Positions 33,009-43,360 of a DNA stretch of 64,000 nucleotides are shown here, piece by piece. The stretch lies in the NCBI GenBank assembly GCA_022376465.1, contig JACDTU010000023.1:186001-250000 (forward strand). Reading direction: 5' to 3'. Within the stretch, counting starts at the first letter, position 1; every line of letters begins with the position of its first letter. The notes under the pieces were generated by a model. The model saw only the letters and a program-made list of their open reading frames with translations, ran no database searches and was not told the origin of the DNA. Origin of the DNA: Cubamyces lactineus. Lineage: Eukaryota > Basidiomycota > Agaricomycetes > Polyporales > Polyporaceae. Made by a program: the position numbers and the translations under genes.

Positions 33009-33713
33009 TGTTAGGACCGTGCCGTCCGGGGGTACAACTCCGGTGGTCGGGACTTGGACGGAGTTTGGGGTCAGAGTATGACCGGAGGTTGGACTAGCAC
33101 TGTTGTGAGGACTTTCGCGAAACTATTAGTAACACATGGGTTCCGACTCAGTGTCCTCTATTTGCGGACTTCGGAGTACGGACTTGATGGGACGGAGGTC
33201 GGACTTGGGGACAGAGTTGGGTCGAAGGGGTTGGTAGGAAGGGAACGAAGGATGGTCGGACTAGGGGGTCGGGATTGAGTGTCGGAGTACGGGCTAGAAG
33301 TCCAGTAAGACGGGTGTACAAGCTTAACGAGATTTCCGAACTGAGTAGCTACTACATTCCGGGGCAGTATATATACCAAGTCAGAAACCCGATAGAAACA
33401 ATAAGAGATGTATATGATAGGAAAGAGGAGAACGAAAGTACGAAGTAACTTGCCAAGGGTAAGATAACGCAGATAGCTCTGTAAGCAAAAGCCTCATGTA
33501 GGTAGCACCATGAGGGGTTATCTGAGACATGTAAGTCATGGGGTCGGGGGAAGTCCGAAGTACGGAGTACGAAGTGCGAAGTACAGAGAACGGAGTCAGG
33601 GGTACGGGGTATGGGAGAGCGGAGTACAGGGAGCGGAGTACGTATTGCGGAGTAAGGAGTGGAGTACGGGGGTTCGGGGATCGGACTTCGGGGTTGCAGC
33701 ACGGAGCGTAACA
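33009..33713 (-). repeat. 5' LTR of gypsy2
   Basis: 705 bp, beginning TGTTACGC and ending CCTAACA on minus. A TATATATA core promoter lies near 33369. The left half (minus sense) is crowded with GGAGTAC/GTACTCC repeats, the same motif as in the pol linker. Confidence 0.75.
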
Positions 33714-34192
33714 ACCGCACAGAGTTGGCTTATACCGTATTGCGATCATTATGAAGTGCGAAGTCATGGCACAATAGCATCTTATACAAGTGGGCACTTT
33801 CTTGGCATCTTGACGAGGTGTGCACTAGGCTCCTCATTCTCCCAATCCCTACAAGGTATCTAAGCCTTTTCCCTCTTTGAGCGTGCAGAAGGATTCCACC
33901 TGATCCTATGGGACTATGTATTCTCCTCATTGGCTCTTGGACAAGTTTGATGCGCCTTCTAAGACTCGTGCGAGACACTGATAAGGAGCTCAATGCCCGT
34001 TCAATCACATTACTATTGATCAGGAACATATAGTCATTGCACCAGTTGTCATCCCTTGGAACAATGTTCCAACAGGTTACAATGTGACCTCAAATTGGCA
34101 ACAAAAGCATGATGAGGCAGCAGCAGGCTTCTCCCCATCCGGTGCTTCCAGTTAAGGCAGGAGGTGTGGGCATGTGACTTTGGTAGTGCTAG
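33714..34192. other. Unassigned stretch between gypsy2 LTR copies
   Basis: No recognisable domain. A short plus-frame stretch (TIDQEHIVIAPVVIPWNN) looks protein-like, but it is flanked by stops and I cannot assign it to a family. Confidence 0.3.
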
Positions 34193-34613
34193 TGTTAGGA
34201 CTGTAGGTACAACTCCAGAGGTCAGGGCTTGGACAGAGTTTGGGGAATGGAGTACAACCAGAGGTCGGACTAGCACTGTGTGAGGACTTTTGCGAAACTA
34301 TTGGTAATGCACGGGTTCCGACTTGGTGTCCGCTATTTGTGGACTATGGAGTACGGACTTGATGGGTTGGGGGTTGGACTTGAGAATGGGGTTGGATCGG
34401 AGGAAAGGGTAGGAAGGGAATGAAGGTTGGTCGGACTAGGGGGTCGGGGTTGAGTGTCGGGCTACGGACTAGAAGTCCAGTAAAATGAGGTTACAAGCTT
34501 GATGAGATTACCAAACTGAGTAGCTACTACATTCCAGGGCAGTATTCATACTAAGTCAGAAACCCAATAGAAACAATAAGAGATGTATGGGATAGGAAGG
34601 AGTAGAACGAATG
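34193..34613 (-). repeat. Truncated, diverged gypsy2-type LTR
   Basis: It aligns collinearly with 33009-33430 (TGTTAGGAC.., GGACTAGCACTGT.., GTAGCTACTACATTCC.., CAATAAGAGATGTAT), with many substitutions, and stops at the foldback element at 34616. It is an older copy than the gypsy2 5' LTR. Confidence 0.75.
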
Positions 34614-34615
34614 TA

Positions 34616-35015
34616 CAAGGACTTACAAAACTATTGCCATGTTTCGCACTTTTTGAATGGGAAGGCTGTATCTCCACCATTTCTGACTCAACGACCATGA
34701 TTCGACTACTAATAGAAAGGTGTGCATCCTGGCTTTCCCATGGCATGTCAATCACGTGATTTGAAGCTCTGGAAGCGGAGATATTCCCTACTCTTTGGAG
34801 CAAGCACATGGCAGATCTTGGTTATGATTTGGGCCAGCAACAAAACTACTGCCATGTGCTTGGTCCAAAGGGTAGGGAATATCTCCGCTTCCAGAGCTTT
34901 AAATCACGTGATTGACATGCCATGGGAAAGCCAGGATGCACACCTTTCTATTAGTAGTCGAATCATGGTCGTTGAGTCAGAAATGGTGGAGATACAGCCT
35001 TCCCATTCAAAGTGC
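34616..35015. mobile_element. Foldback MITE derived from the Tc1/mariner terminal repeat
   Basis: This is two inverted arms of about 190 bp, both related to the left end of the Tc1 element at 36421. The centre reads GATCTTGGTTATGATTTGGG, the reverse complement of sequence internal to that left end (near 36640), so the right arm is an inverted copy of the left arm, not the element's own right end. The left end follows TA (34614-34615). The right arm stops at about 35015, about 30 bp short of the expected terminus. It has no coding capacity. Confidence 0.78.
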
Positions 35016-35616
35016 ATGTCATAAATTGGGACATTTCCCGGAGTTTTCTGGTGCTTATCTACAGAGGATATCCATTATTTCGACATATTTAGTATTTATC
35101 TAATGCTTATTTAATGGACAAATCCCCTTATCACTCAGATATCCATAGTTATCATTGTTTTCTTCGCTCTTTTCCCTATTTGGGGGTTATCTCATAAGTT
35201 CTAGACAGTTCTATGGCTGGAACCCTGTTCCAGCCAGCTCTAGGCCTAGGTGGAATGTTCTGGATGATTGCCTAAGTAATGTAGGGTACGCTATTGGTCA
35301 GATCTTGGCTGGGCAAAGGGCATGCTCAGCACATGACTCAGTCTGACTCAGCCTAACTCCGGGATGACTCAGACTGACTCAAACTGGTCAGGTGACTATC
35401 TTAGCAATGTAGAGTACCAGGTGTCTCTCCCCAGTCCCTGGGGGACTGGCCTGCATGTATATATACCCCCTGCCTGAGGGCTACCCCCTCAGACTAATCC
35501 ACTTATTGTCTAAGCTCAACTACCTCTGGCCTAACAAGCCTTCTATCTCATCCTTCTATTCTCACCTCTATTCCTACCCAGTGAGTATTTCAGTTTGAGT
35601 CTTACTGTTATATCCT
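35016..35616 (+). repeat. Probable LTR and leader of a gypsy1-family copy
   Basis: It contains a core promoter TATATATA at 35457-35464, and about 80-125 bp upstream four exact TGACTCA heptamers (35334-35340, 35344-35350, 35365-35371, 35375-35381). At 35617 sequence switches directly to gypsy protease codons (ITSLGKEP), so gag is deleted. LTR ends cannot be fixed because there is no second copy. Confidence 0.5.
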
Positions 35617-36420
35617 CATCACATCGCTGGGAAAGGAACCAATCATTCTAGGATTACCCTGGCTTCAACGGGTCAATGTGAACATCAACTTCACGGCAGG
35701 AACACTGGATATCGACCCTGACAAGGTAGTCAAGACAGTTGTCAAACATCTCAGAGAGATGTGGTTCCTGGATTAAGATCCATTCACGGGACGACCCAGA
35801 GAAATAGTAGATGAAGAAGACCGAACAAGCAAAACAGAATCAGAAGAAGACAAAGACCGAGAACCCCAATATGAAGATATCAGACGAGTTACCACCTCAG
35901 ATGTCAAGCTGGAAGAGGAACCAGATGATCAAGAACTTTTGATTGCATACCTACAAAATGAAATAGACAGAACAACCCATCCACATGTGGTCAAATGGCA
36001 TGGAGACGCCTCCTGACCAGGAAACTCTTTGACCAGTGAACATCAACACGACGACAACGCACACGTAGGACCAGGGCCCAGTACCGGGCAAATCCAAAGA
36101 GCACCAACAGGAATACACTTTGCAATAGCCAACAATGTTTGGATACGAGCGAAGATCAACCCTGCCATGGCAATGGCACAGCAACAACAGGCGCAGGAGA
36201 AGCCCAAGACGTTCAAAGAGATGCTACCGGCGGCATACCAGGAATTTGCCAGCATTTTCAAAAAGAAAGCCTCAGAGCGGTTTCCACCTGCCAGACCATG
36301 GAATCTCGCTATTGAACTGAAGGAAGGCTTCATACCAAAGGACTTCAAGCGATACCAGTTAACGCCCAAAGAACTGGAGGCCGAAGAAGAATTCGTGCGA
36401 GAGAACTTGCGGAAAGGATA
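35617..36420 (+). pseudogene. Gypsy1-family pol relic, 5' part (protease end to RT start)
   Basis: Frame ITSLGKEPIILGLPWLQRVN ... GPSTGQIQRAPTG ... QQQQAQEKPKTFKEML ... RENLRKGY, about 65% like gypsy1. Stops: TAA for CAA in FLD*DPFTG and TGA for CGA in DAS*PGN. It is interrupted after GGATA (36416-36420) by the Tc1 element and resumes at 38041 with CATCGG, restoring GYIGTSKSP. Confidence 0.85.
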
Positions 36421-38038
36421 CAGTGACTTACAAAACTATTGCCATGTTTCGCACTTTTTGAATGGGAAGGCTGTATCTCCACCATTTTTGACTCAATGAC
36501 CATGATTCAACTACCAATAGAAAGGTGTGCATCATGGCTTTCCCACAGCATGCCATTCACGTGATCTGGAGCTCTGGAAGCGGAGATATTCCCTACTCTT
36601 TGGAGCAAGTGCATGGCAATAGTTTTGTTGCTGGCCCAAATCATGACCAAGATCCATACATTTCAGGCAGTCTAATACTTGGTGTACCCCCCCTTGGCCT
36701 TCAACACAGCTGCAACCCTCCTAGGCATGCTCTCAATCAAGTCCCTGCACTCCTTGACTGAAATCTCCTCCCACTCTGCCTCTACCCTCTTCCACAACTC
36801 ATCAATTGATACCAGTGGCTCCTTGTGGCTGGCCAGCTTGCGTTTGAGGATACCCCAGAGGTGCTCAATAGGGTTGAGGTCAGGAGATTGGGCTGGCCAC
36901 TCCATAACCTCAAAACCATCGTCTTTGAACCAGGTTTTGGCCTTCTTGCTGGTGTGCTTGGGATCATTGTCCTGCTAGAAGACAATGTTATTGGGGGTTT
37001 GGCCCCAATACTCAAGGCTATCCTGCAGTGCATCCTCCAGGATGCTGACATAGAGGTTGGCGTCCATCTTGCCCTCGATTTTCATCGCATATCCAGTCCC
37101 CTCCCACCCAAAACAGCCCCAAAGCATCAAACTTCTACCACCATACTGTATTGTGCCCTCCACCAGACATGAACTGAGGCCCTCCCCAGTCTTTTCCCAC
37201 ACCCACTTCCTCCCATCTGACCCCAGACAATTGATCTTGCTCTCATCTGACCAGATAACCCTCTTCCAGTCCTCCAGAGTCCAGTCCTGGTGGGCCAAAG
37301 CAAAGTCCAGCCGCGCACGGATGTGATACTTCAGAAGAAGCGGGTGTTTACGCTTCACAACGGCCTTCATTCCATGCTTCTTGAGATGGCGATGCACCGT
37401 TTGAGTGGAGACTGGCTTTGTGCAGACATCCTCCAACTTTTTGTGGACATCCACAGCTGTATCAGCTTCTCCAGAGCAGATAAGGCACTGCGCATAGTTG
37501 ATGGTGGTGGAACAAAGCTTGGATGGACAGCCTCCCTTGGACTTTGGAAGGTGGAAACGGAGTTTGGAACGAATCTTGCTAATTGTAGAGGTGTGGACAC
37601 CAGTTTGGGTAGAGATTTGACTCAAGGAAAGGCCTTGGTCGAGCAGAGAGAGAATATCATTCACAGTTTGCTGAGGGAGAGGTCGCATGGTGGTGGTGGT
37701 AAAGGTTCAAGTGATGAGCTGGCAGATTTTGATGGGAGATCAACTAGGATGATGTCACATGATACTCCTCTATCAGTCATGTGATAATGGCCGCTCTAAG
37801 GGGACATTTGTTGCTGAAGCAAGGCCAGCAACAAAACTATTGCCATGCACTTGCTCCAAAGAGTAGGGAATATCTCCGCTTCCAGAGCTTCAAATCACGT
37901 GATTGACATGCTGTGGGAAAGCCATGATGCACACCTTTCTATTGGTAGTTGAATCATGGTCATTGAGTCAAAAATGGTGGAGATACAGCCTTCCCATTCA
38001 AAAAGTGCGAAACATGGCAATAGTTTTGTAAGTCACTG
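36421..38038 (-). mobile_element. Tc1/mariner transposon, 1618 bp, 216-bp TIRs, TA target duplication
   Basis: The ends CAGTGACTTACAAAAC / GTTTTGTAAGTCACTG form long inverted repeats (36421-36636 and 37823-38038) with a few mismatches. TA flanks both sides (36419-36420, 38039-38040). It sits in the RT frame of the gypsy relic, which becomes continuous when it is removed together with one TA. One transposase frame lies inside on minus. Confidence 0.93.
36672..37688 (-). pseudogene. Tc1-like DD34E transposase with one nonsense codon
   Basis: 338 codons. N-terminal HTH (VNDILSLLDQGLSLSQIS, VHTSTISKIRSKL), second HTH region (VSTQTVHRHLKKHGMKA), then the catalytic triad D (VIWSDESK), D (QDNDPKH) and E (DLNPIEHLW), with exactly 34 residues between the last two. 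A TAG (36973-36975 region) precedes QDNDPKH where the family has Gln (CAG). The rest of the frame is open to GGYTKY. One C-to-T change is the only lesion seen. TIRs look functional, so it could be mobilised in trans. Confidence 0.9.
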
Positions 38039-38040
38039 TA

Positions 38041-38766
38041 CATCGGAACCTCAAAATCCCCTATGTTGTCACCATTCTTCTTCGTAGGAAAGAAAGATGG
38101 GTCACTGCAACCATGCCAAGACTATTGCTACCTGAACAAGGGAACCATCCTGAATAAGTATCCGCTATCACTGATCCCAGAGTTAATTGACAAACTGCAA
38201 GGGGCCAAAATATTTTTGAAATTGGACCTGCGATCAGGATACAACAACGTACAAATCAAGGATGACGACCAATGGAAAGCGGTGTTCCAAACCAGCTCTG
38301 GACTATACAAGCCTATGGTCATGTTCTTTGGCCTCCACAACTCACCAGCCGCCTTTCAAGCCATGATGAACTCCATATTTAAAGACATGATTGATGAAGG
38401 ATGGGTGGTAATTTACGTGGACGACATCCTTATATTCTCAGGAGATGAAGAAACTCATTGACAACAAACACTTCGAGTACTTGAACAATTACGAGAACAC
38501 GACCTATACCTCAAGCTCGAAAAATGCACTTTCGACGCAGAAGAAGTGGAATGCCTAAAGATGATCATTCAGGAAAATAGTGTTGTGATGGACCCGGTCA
38601 AACTAAAAGGGATCCTGGTATGGCTGGAACCAACAACTGTAAAAGACGTCTGATCATTCCTAGGCTTTGGGAACTTCTATTGATGCTTTATCGACCACTT
38701 CTCTGAAATTGCACAGCCACTGAACGCACTCACCAAGAGGAACACCAGTTGGGACTGGACTGCAGA
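38041..38766 (+). pseudogene. Gypsy1-family pol relic, RT part
   Basis: The RT palm is well preserved ([40 protein letters not shown] with intact YVDD). In-frame TGA codons replace Arg at ETH*QQTLR, KDV*SFLGF and FY*CFIDH. The frame ends at 38766, where an LTR (38767) interrupts before RNase H. Confidence 0.85.
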
Positions 38767-39565
38767 TGTTACAAATGTATGATAGGTTGTTTACAAACTT
38801 AACAATTAGTCATGGACTTGTGCTATGTTATCTATACAATACGGATATGGCGAGCTCTAGGATTGTAGCTACGGTTCTTTAGAATAGGATCGTTCTTGTC
38901 TTAGCTAGAACCTTCAAGCACTTACTCTATACTTACCATATAGGGGTGCACAGTCGCTTCTGTGCAGCTGCCTGCAGTGCACAGCAGCACTGCCACAGTG
39001 TGTTATGCTTTGAAGTGTGACTCTTAAACTATCAAGCCTTAAGACATTAATGAATAGAGAGCTTGTTTCTATTCAATTACTAGCCCTAGCTTTTCAAAGA
39101 TAAGTGCATAGTAACTTGTTCAGTTAACAGTGAGTTAACAAGCAATCCAAGTTCGTAATTCGTGAAGTTCAAATGAAAGCTCGTAGATCTCCAGGTTCAA
39201 CCCAAAGCTGAGGGTCGCTCTGGGGCGTCACCTTTTATATACATGTACAGAGAGTAAAGAGAGGAATGTTCTAGCGTATTCAAGGACTTTCTGGTACCTC
39301 ATAGTCAGCGCTAGTTGAATCTACTACTACTGTGGCAGTGCTACTGTGCATTGTGGGCAGCTGCGCAGAAGCGACTGTGCATCCCTATATGGTAAGTGTA
39401 AAGTACATAAGTGCTAGAAAGTCCTAGCTAAGATGAGAACATTCCTGGACTAAAGAACCATAGCTACAGTCCTAGAGTCTGCCATATTTGTATCATACAG
39501 GAAACGAAGCACAAGTCCATAACAAATCATAAAGTTCATGGCCCACCAATTGTACATTTGTAACA
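38767..39565 (-). repeat. 799-bp LTR with a giant internal hairpin
   Basis: It starts TGTTACAAATGTA and ends TACATTTGTAACA on minus, with a purine-rich tract (GGAGGGGGAGCTGG on minus) abutting at 39566, so it is a 3' LTR of a minus element. A GTATATAAAAGG core promoter (minus) lies near 39233. The outer ~240 bp of each side (38767-39005 and 39325-39565) are inverted repeats of each other at high similarity, leaving a ~320-bp loop that holds the promoter. Confidence 0.7.
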
Positions 39566-40160
39566 CCAGCTCCCCCTCCACTGAAAGTCGTCCTCGACCT
39601 TAGAGAGACACAACGATGCTCGAAAATCTATTGAGCGTCCCTGGACGAAGGATGTCCAAAGTTGTCTCAATGACTTTGGCCTCGCTAGCTCTAGCACAGA
39701 GAATGTCCCACTGTACTGATTCGTCAGTTAACATACCTATAGCCTGGCGATAGGTAGTCCCACTATGATGAGCTTGGTTGAAGGTGGGATAATTTCCGCG
39801 ACATGCGAGAACCTCATTGATGAGGATGGACTCAACTTGAGCATCCTGAGCAGAAGCTTCAGGCCACTACAAATGATAGTATACCATAATGCGAGTAGAC
39901 GTGAGGCTGTAAGCGCTGTTGGGAACAACAAAGATGTCGCCATGGGAAGTGATGTATTCAAACTGATCTTCTCCTTCACCTTGGAACAGTCCAATTCTCC
40001 TTCTGGGCTCCTCGACGTTCTTGATGAGTGTGTTTGATGGAGGAGGAGGAGGAGATGGAGCTCCTGCAGTGACCTTGAGTTCCTTGTGAAACTCCTCTTC
40101 AGGGAGTTCCTCAATCGGGCTGAGCTCGAGATCATCAAGCTCTGGAAGGAGATCAAAAGA
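39566..40160 (-). pseudogene. 3' internal remnant of the element owning the 39.5 kb LTR
   Basis: The minus frame reads LDDLELSPIEELPEEEFHKELK ... IKNVEEPRRRIGLFQGEGEDQFE ... YHL*, with stops. It is acidic and Pro/Glu-rich and lacks catalytic motifs. It is probably the C-terminal tail of a retrotransposon protein; the family is not identified. Confidence 0.35.
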
Positions 40161-40814
40161 GTCTGCCTCTAAACTGGTAGAGTCGATTAGTCGTTGTCAC
40201 CACTCATTGTTAACAATAGCCCACCTAGGTAGCAAAACCATTGTGGAAGACATGGCCACATCAAGTACAATGACAAAATGCCCACAAGGTTTGATGATGA
40301 AAAATCACTAAATTGTATTTGGATGTGGGCTCTTTGTTAATACAATATCCACAATCGTGGGGGTATTGTACATAGTTCTGAATTACAATTGGCCCACGTA
40401 GGGATGATAATAGCCACAGTGTACATGTTTGTGGGGGCATTGTACATTGTGCTGAATGACAATTGGCCTACGTAGGGATGACAATAGCTGCATTATAGAT
40501 GTTTGTGGGGGTATTGTACATTATTGTAGAGGCATTGTACATTGTCGTGGGAGCATTTTCAATGGTCACAATCTACAAAATGCCCACATTGGGATGATAA
40601 TAACTGGATTGTAGATGTTCGTGGGGGTATTGTACATTGTTTTACAGGCATATTCAACATCTTCCTACCACTCCGTCTCTAGGGCCACATTGGGGCACCC
40701 CATTGGGCTAAATCTATATATAACATATATGTATTTGCTTTAACACATATCTGTTTATAGCAACACAATTGGGCAGGGAAAGTAGCCTGAAAATGTGACC
40801 CTAGGGTAGGGGCC
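40161..40814. repeat. AT-rich stretch with imperfect ~75-bp direct repeats
   Basis: Units starting (T)TTGTGGGGG(T/C)ATTGTACAT recur near 40360, 40427, 40501 and 40617, each followed by a variant of ACAATTGGCCTACGTAGGGATGA. The spacing is 74-115 bp. No coding capacity is seen. Confidence 0.6.
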
Positions 40815-40835
40815 ATTATCTACAATCGTCAGCCT

Positions 40836-42794
40836 ATGCGTCATCTGAAATGGCGATGCCCCATCACTCTGTGGGATAGGACCATCCCTGATGTATCCTA
40901 TTTCCGCGTTTTTGGCTGCAAATCCTACGTTCACGTGCAAAAGGACAAGCGCAAAGGAAAACTTGACAAGAAGGCTGTCGAGATGATCTTTGTCAGGTAT
41001 GAGCAGGGTTCCAAGGGGTATAAATTCTGGAATCCAGCCACCCACTCTATCGCCGTATCTCGCGATGTGATCTTTGATGAAGAGTCTTTTCCTGCACATA
41101 AGATTTCTGGCAATCGTCCAGTTACCCCAGACAATAGTCTATTCTCAGATCAAGAAGTCCCTTCAGACGATGCCTCCAATGCTGAGCCTGAAAACTTCGA
41201 GATCAATATCCCTCTTCCAATCCCTCTCCCTGAGGTCGCGCCTCCTGCACCTCCTGAACCTCCAGAGCAACCTGCTCCCCCTCCTTCGCAACAACCTGAT
41301 CCACCACCTGCTGTTCCTCCGCCACAGCCTACCCATCAGCGAAATCATCATGAGCCAGTGGGAGGTCCTAGCATAGCGCGTGATCGCCCTTGTTGCGAAA
41401 ATATTCCTAGATCTCAGCGCTACAGGGACAGCGTGTATGGTGATGAGCCACCTGCAAAGGTTGATGCTTGTACAGATACGCAAGGGAACTTGGAGGATAA
41501 TGAACAAGTTGTACAGTCTATCATTGTGATGCTCGCTGCCGCAACCCATAAACCTGGCATTCCTAACTCTCATCGACAAGCCATGGCATCTCCAGACACG
41601 GAGAAGTGGCATGCAGCTAAAAAAGCAGAGTACGACTCGCTCATTGAGAACAAGACCTGGCTTCTTGTACCTAGGCCAAAAAACCGACAAGTCGTCGCCA
41701 ATCGTTGGGTGTATGACATCAAGCATGATGGTTGGTATAAGGCTTGTCTTGTGGCCAAGGGTTTTACTCAGGTCTGGGGGGAGGATTATAATGAAACCTT
41801 TCCACCTGTTGCACGTTTTGAGTTGATCCATTACCTCCTCGCGCATGCTGCGCTTGAGGATTGGGACATCAAGTCGATGGATGTCAAAACTGCATTCTTA
41901 AATGGCGACATCTACATCGAACAGCCTGAGGGCTGGGTTGTTCCTGGCAAGGAAAACTTTGTGTGTCTATTGCTGAAAGCAATCTACGGCTTGAAGCAGG
42001 CATCTCATCAATGGAACGCCAAGATACACCAAATGTTGCTAGATATGGGATTTATCCAGACATACTCTGATGCCGGAGTCTATGTATATCAGCAACATAG
42101 GGTGGATTCTGTCAGGAAACGGTACCAGAGCCTAATTGGCAGTCTGCTCTACGCGACCTTGGGTACACGTCCGGATATCTCCTTCGCGGTCCAGAAGTTG
42201 TCTCAGTACAACTCTAATCCTAGTGACGCACACTGGAACTATGCCAAGTATGTTCTGCGGTACCTGCAAGGGACCAAAGACTACCGGTTGCGTTACTTCG
42301 GTTCCTCAAATGACGGTCTTTTGGGTTATTCAGACTCAGACTGGGCTGAGGACCGTGATGACCGCAGGTCCACTGGGGCTTACGTCTTCTTGATGGCGGG
42401 CGGCGCTATTTCCTGGCAGTCCAGGAAACAGCCGACTGTTTCGCTCTCCTCGACCGAGGCGGAATACAAGGCTGCGTCAGACGCTTGTCGTCAAGTTGTA
42501 TGGCTTCGCACGTTTGGTGAAGAGTTGGGGGACGACATCTCTCGTCCTACACCCTTGTGTCTCGACAACCAAGGGTCCATCTTCTTATCGGTTAATCCCG
42601 TCACCGAGCGTCGCACGAAGCATGTCGACGTCCAGTACCACTACACTCGCGAACAAGCTGAGTTAGGGACGATCGACATCTTCTATGTAGTGACAGAGGA
42701 TCAACTAGCTGATTCCTTGACGAAGAATGTCTCCTTCTCTATATTGGAGCACTTCAGAAAGGCGATTGGTCTAGTCTCTCCCTCCACAGTTTGA
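40836..42794 (+). pseudogene. Copia family 2 pol fragment lacking the RT active site
   Basis: 652 codons are open from an in-frame ATG in integrase (MRHLKWRCP). The frame keeps the integrase C-terminal domain, the RT fingers (KTWLLVPRPKN, KGFTQVWGEDYNE) and RNase H (YSDSDWAED, SSTEAEY). About 100 codons, from the residue after HRVDSV to RKRYQS, are absent in frame. They include the YVDD box and the RT thumb. A smaller loss removes LEEE before IYIEQPEGW. The frame is open but RT-dead. Confidence 0.9.
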
Positions 42795-42805
42795 ACGAGT
42801 GGGAG

Positions 42806-43360
42806 TATTGAACTTCCAGGTTGTCGGCTGTGCCGGACCGGGAATGTGGACCTTGTGGCTGTGGCGCCTACAACGCGCACAGTATGGACTTTGTTCCTTC
42901 CTTTTATGGACTGCTTAGCATACGTACTGTAGTTAGACATTCTTTCATTCCCTCCATCTTTCCGTTGCGTTCTACACTGCTACGGATCCTTCCAGAGGGT
43001 TCTATATCTATGACACCATATGTCACGATACTCGCACCATCGTCTTACTCAGGATATGCTTGGCACTTACTCATCGTACATAGGGATCACATGCCTCCTT
43101 TCTTTGCTTACTCATGGCACTCCTCTCTCAGTATATAAGGAGGACATTCTTCACCCCTGCTCTTCAGTTGTTTGCTCACAGACTGAAAAGTAAGTTCCTT
43201 CATACCTATGGTTACTTATGCAGTGACTTACCAAGTACTTGTAGCTCTCTTGTGTTGCTTACAGGTACTTGTATTATGCAATATAGTTGTTTGCTCACAG
43301 ACTGAAGACTCTCTTGTGTCGCTTACAGGTCGCTCCCAGCCTTCTAGGTTCAGAAGTTCA
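42806..43360 (+). repeat. 3' LTR of copia family 2 copy 2
   Basis: It starts TATTGAACTTCC and ends near GGTTCAGAAGTTCA, with the terminal TGT lost. TATATAAGG is at 43131-43139. Like 22127-22685 it has TA rather than TG at the first position, supporting a close relationship of the two 3' ends. Confidence 0.85.

Larger units (their letters stand above)
21954..33713 (-). mobile_element. Ty3/gypsy element gypsy2 (minus, interrupted, degenerate)
   Basis: The order on minus is 5' LTR (33009-33713), gag (32977-31516), protease-RT-RNase H-integrase (31621-28474), then a copia family-2 insertion (22127-28473), then the integrase C-terminal/chromodomain-linker piece (22126-21954), cut by copia copy B. 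The 3' end and 3' LTR are missing. It is unrelated in sequence to gypsy1. It has several frameshifts, stops and an integrase deletion, so it is inactive. Confidence 0.9.
40815..43360 (+). mobile_element. Copia family 2, copy 2 (5'-truncated, mosaic)
   Basis: Homology to the 22.1-28.5 kb element starts within integrase (IYNRQPM...) and runs through the 3' LTR (42806-43360). Up to about 42110 it is clearly diverged. From 42112 on it is essentially identical to the 22.7 kb copy, while the 62 kb copy shows more differences. gag, protease and most of integrase are missing. Confidence 0.92.

Noticed and set aside
33540..33700. GGAGTAC repeats looking like a CRISPR-style array
   Set aside because: Units are short, irregular and overlap; they are simple repeats within a gypsy LTR of a eukaryote.
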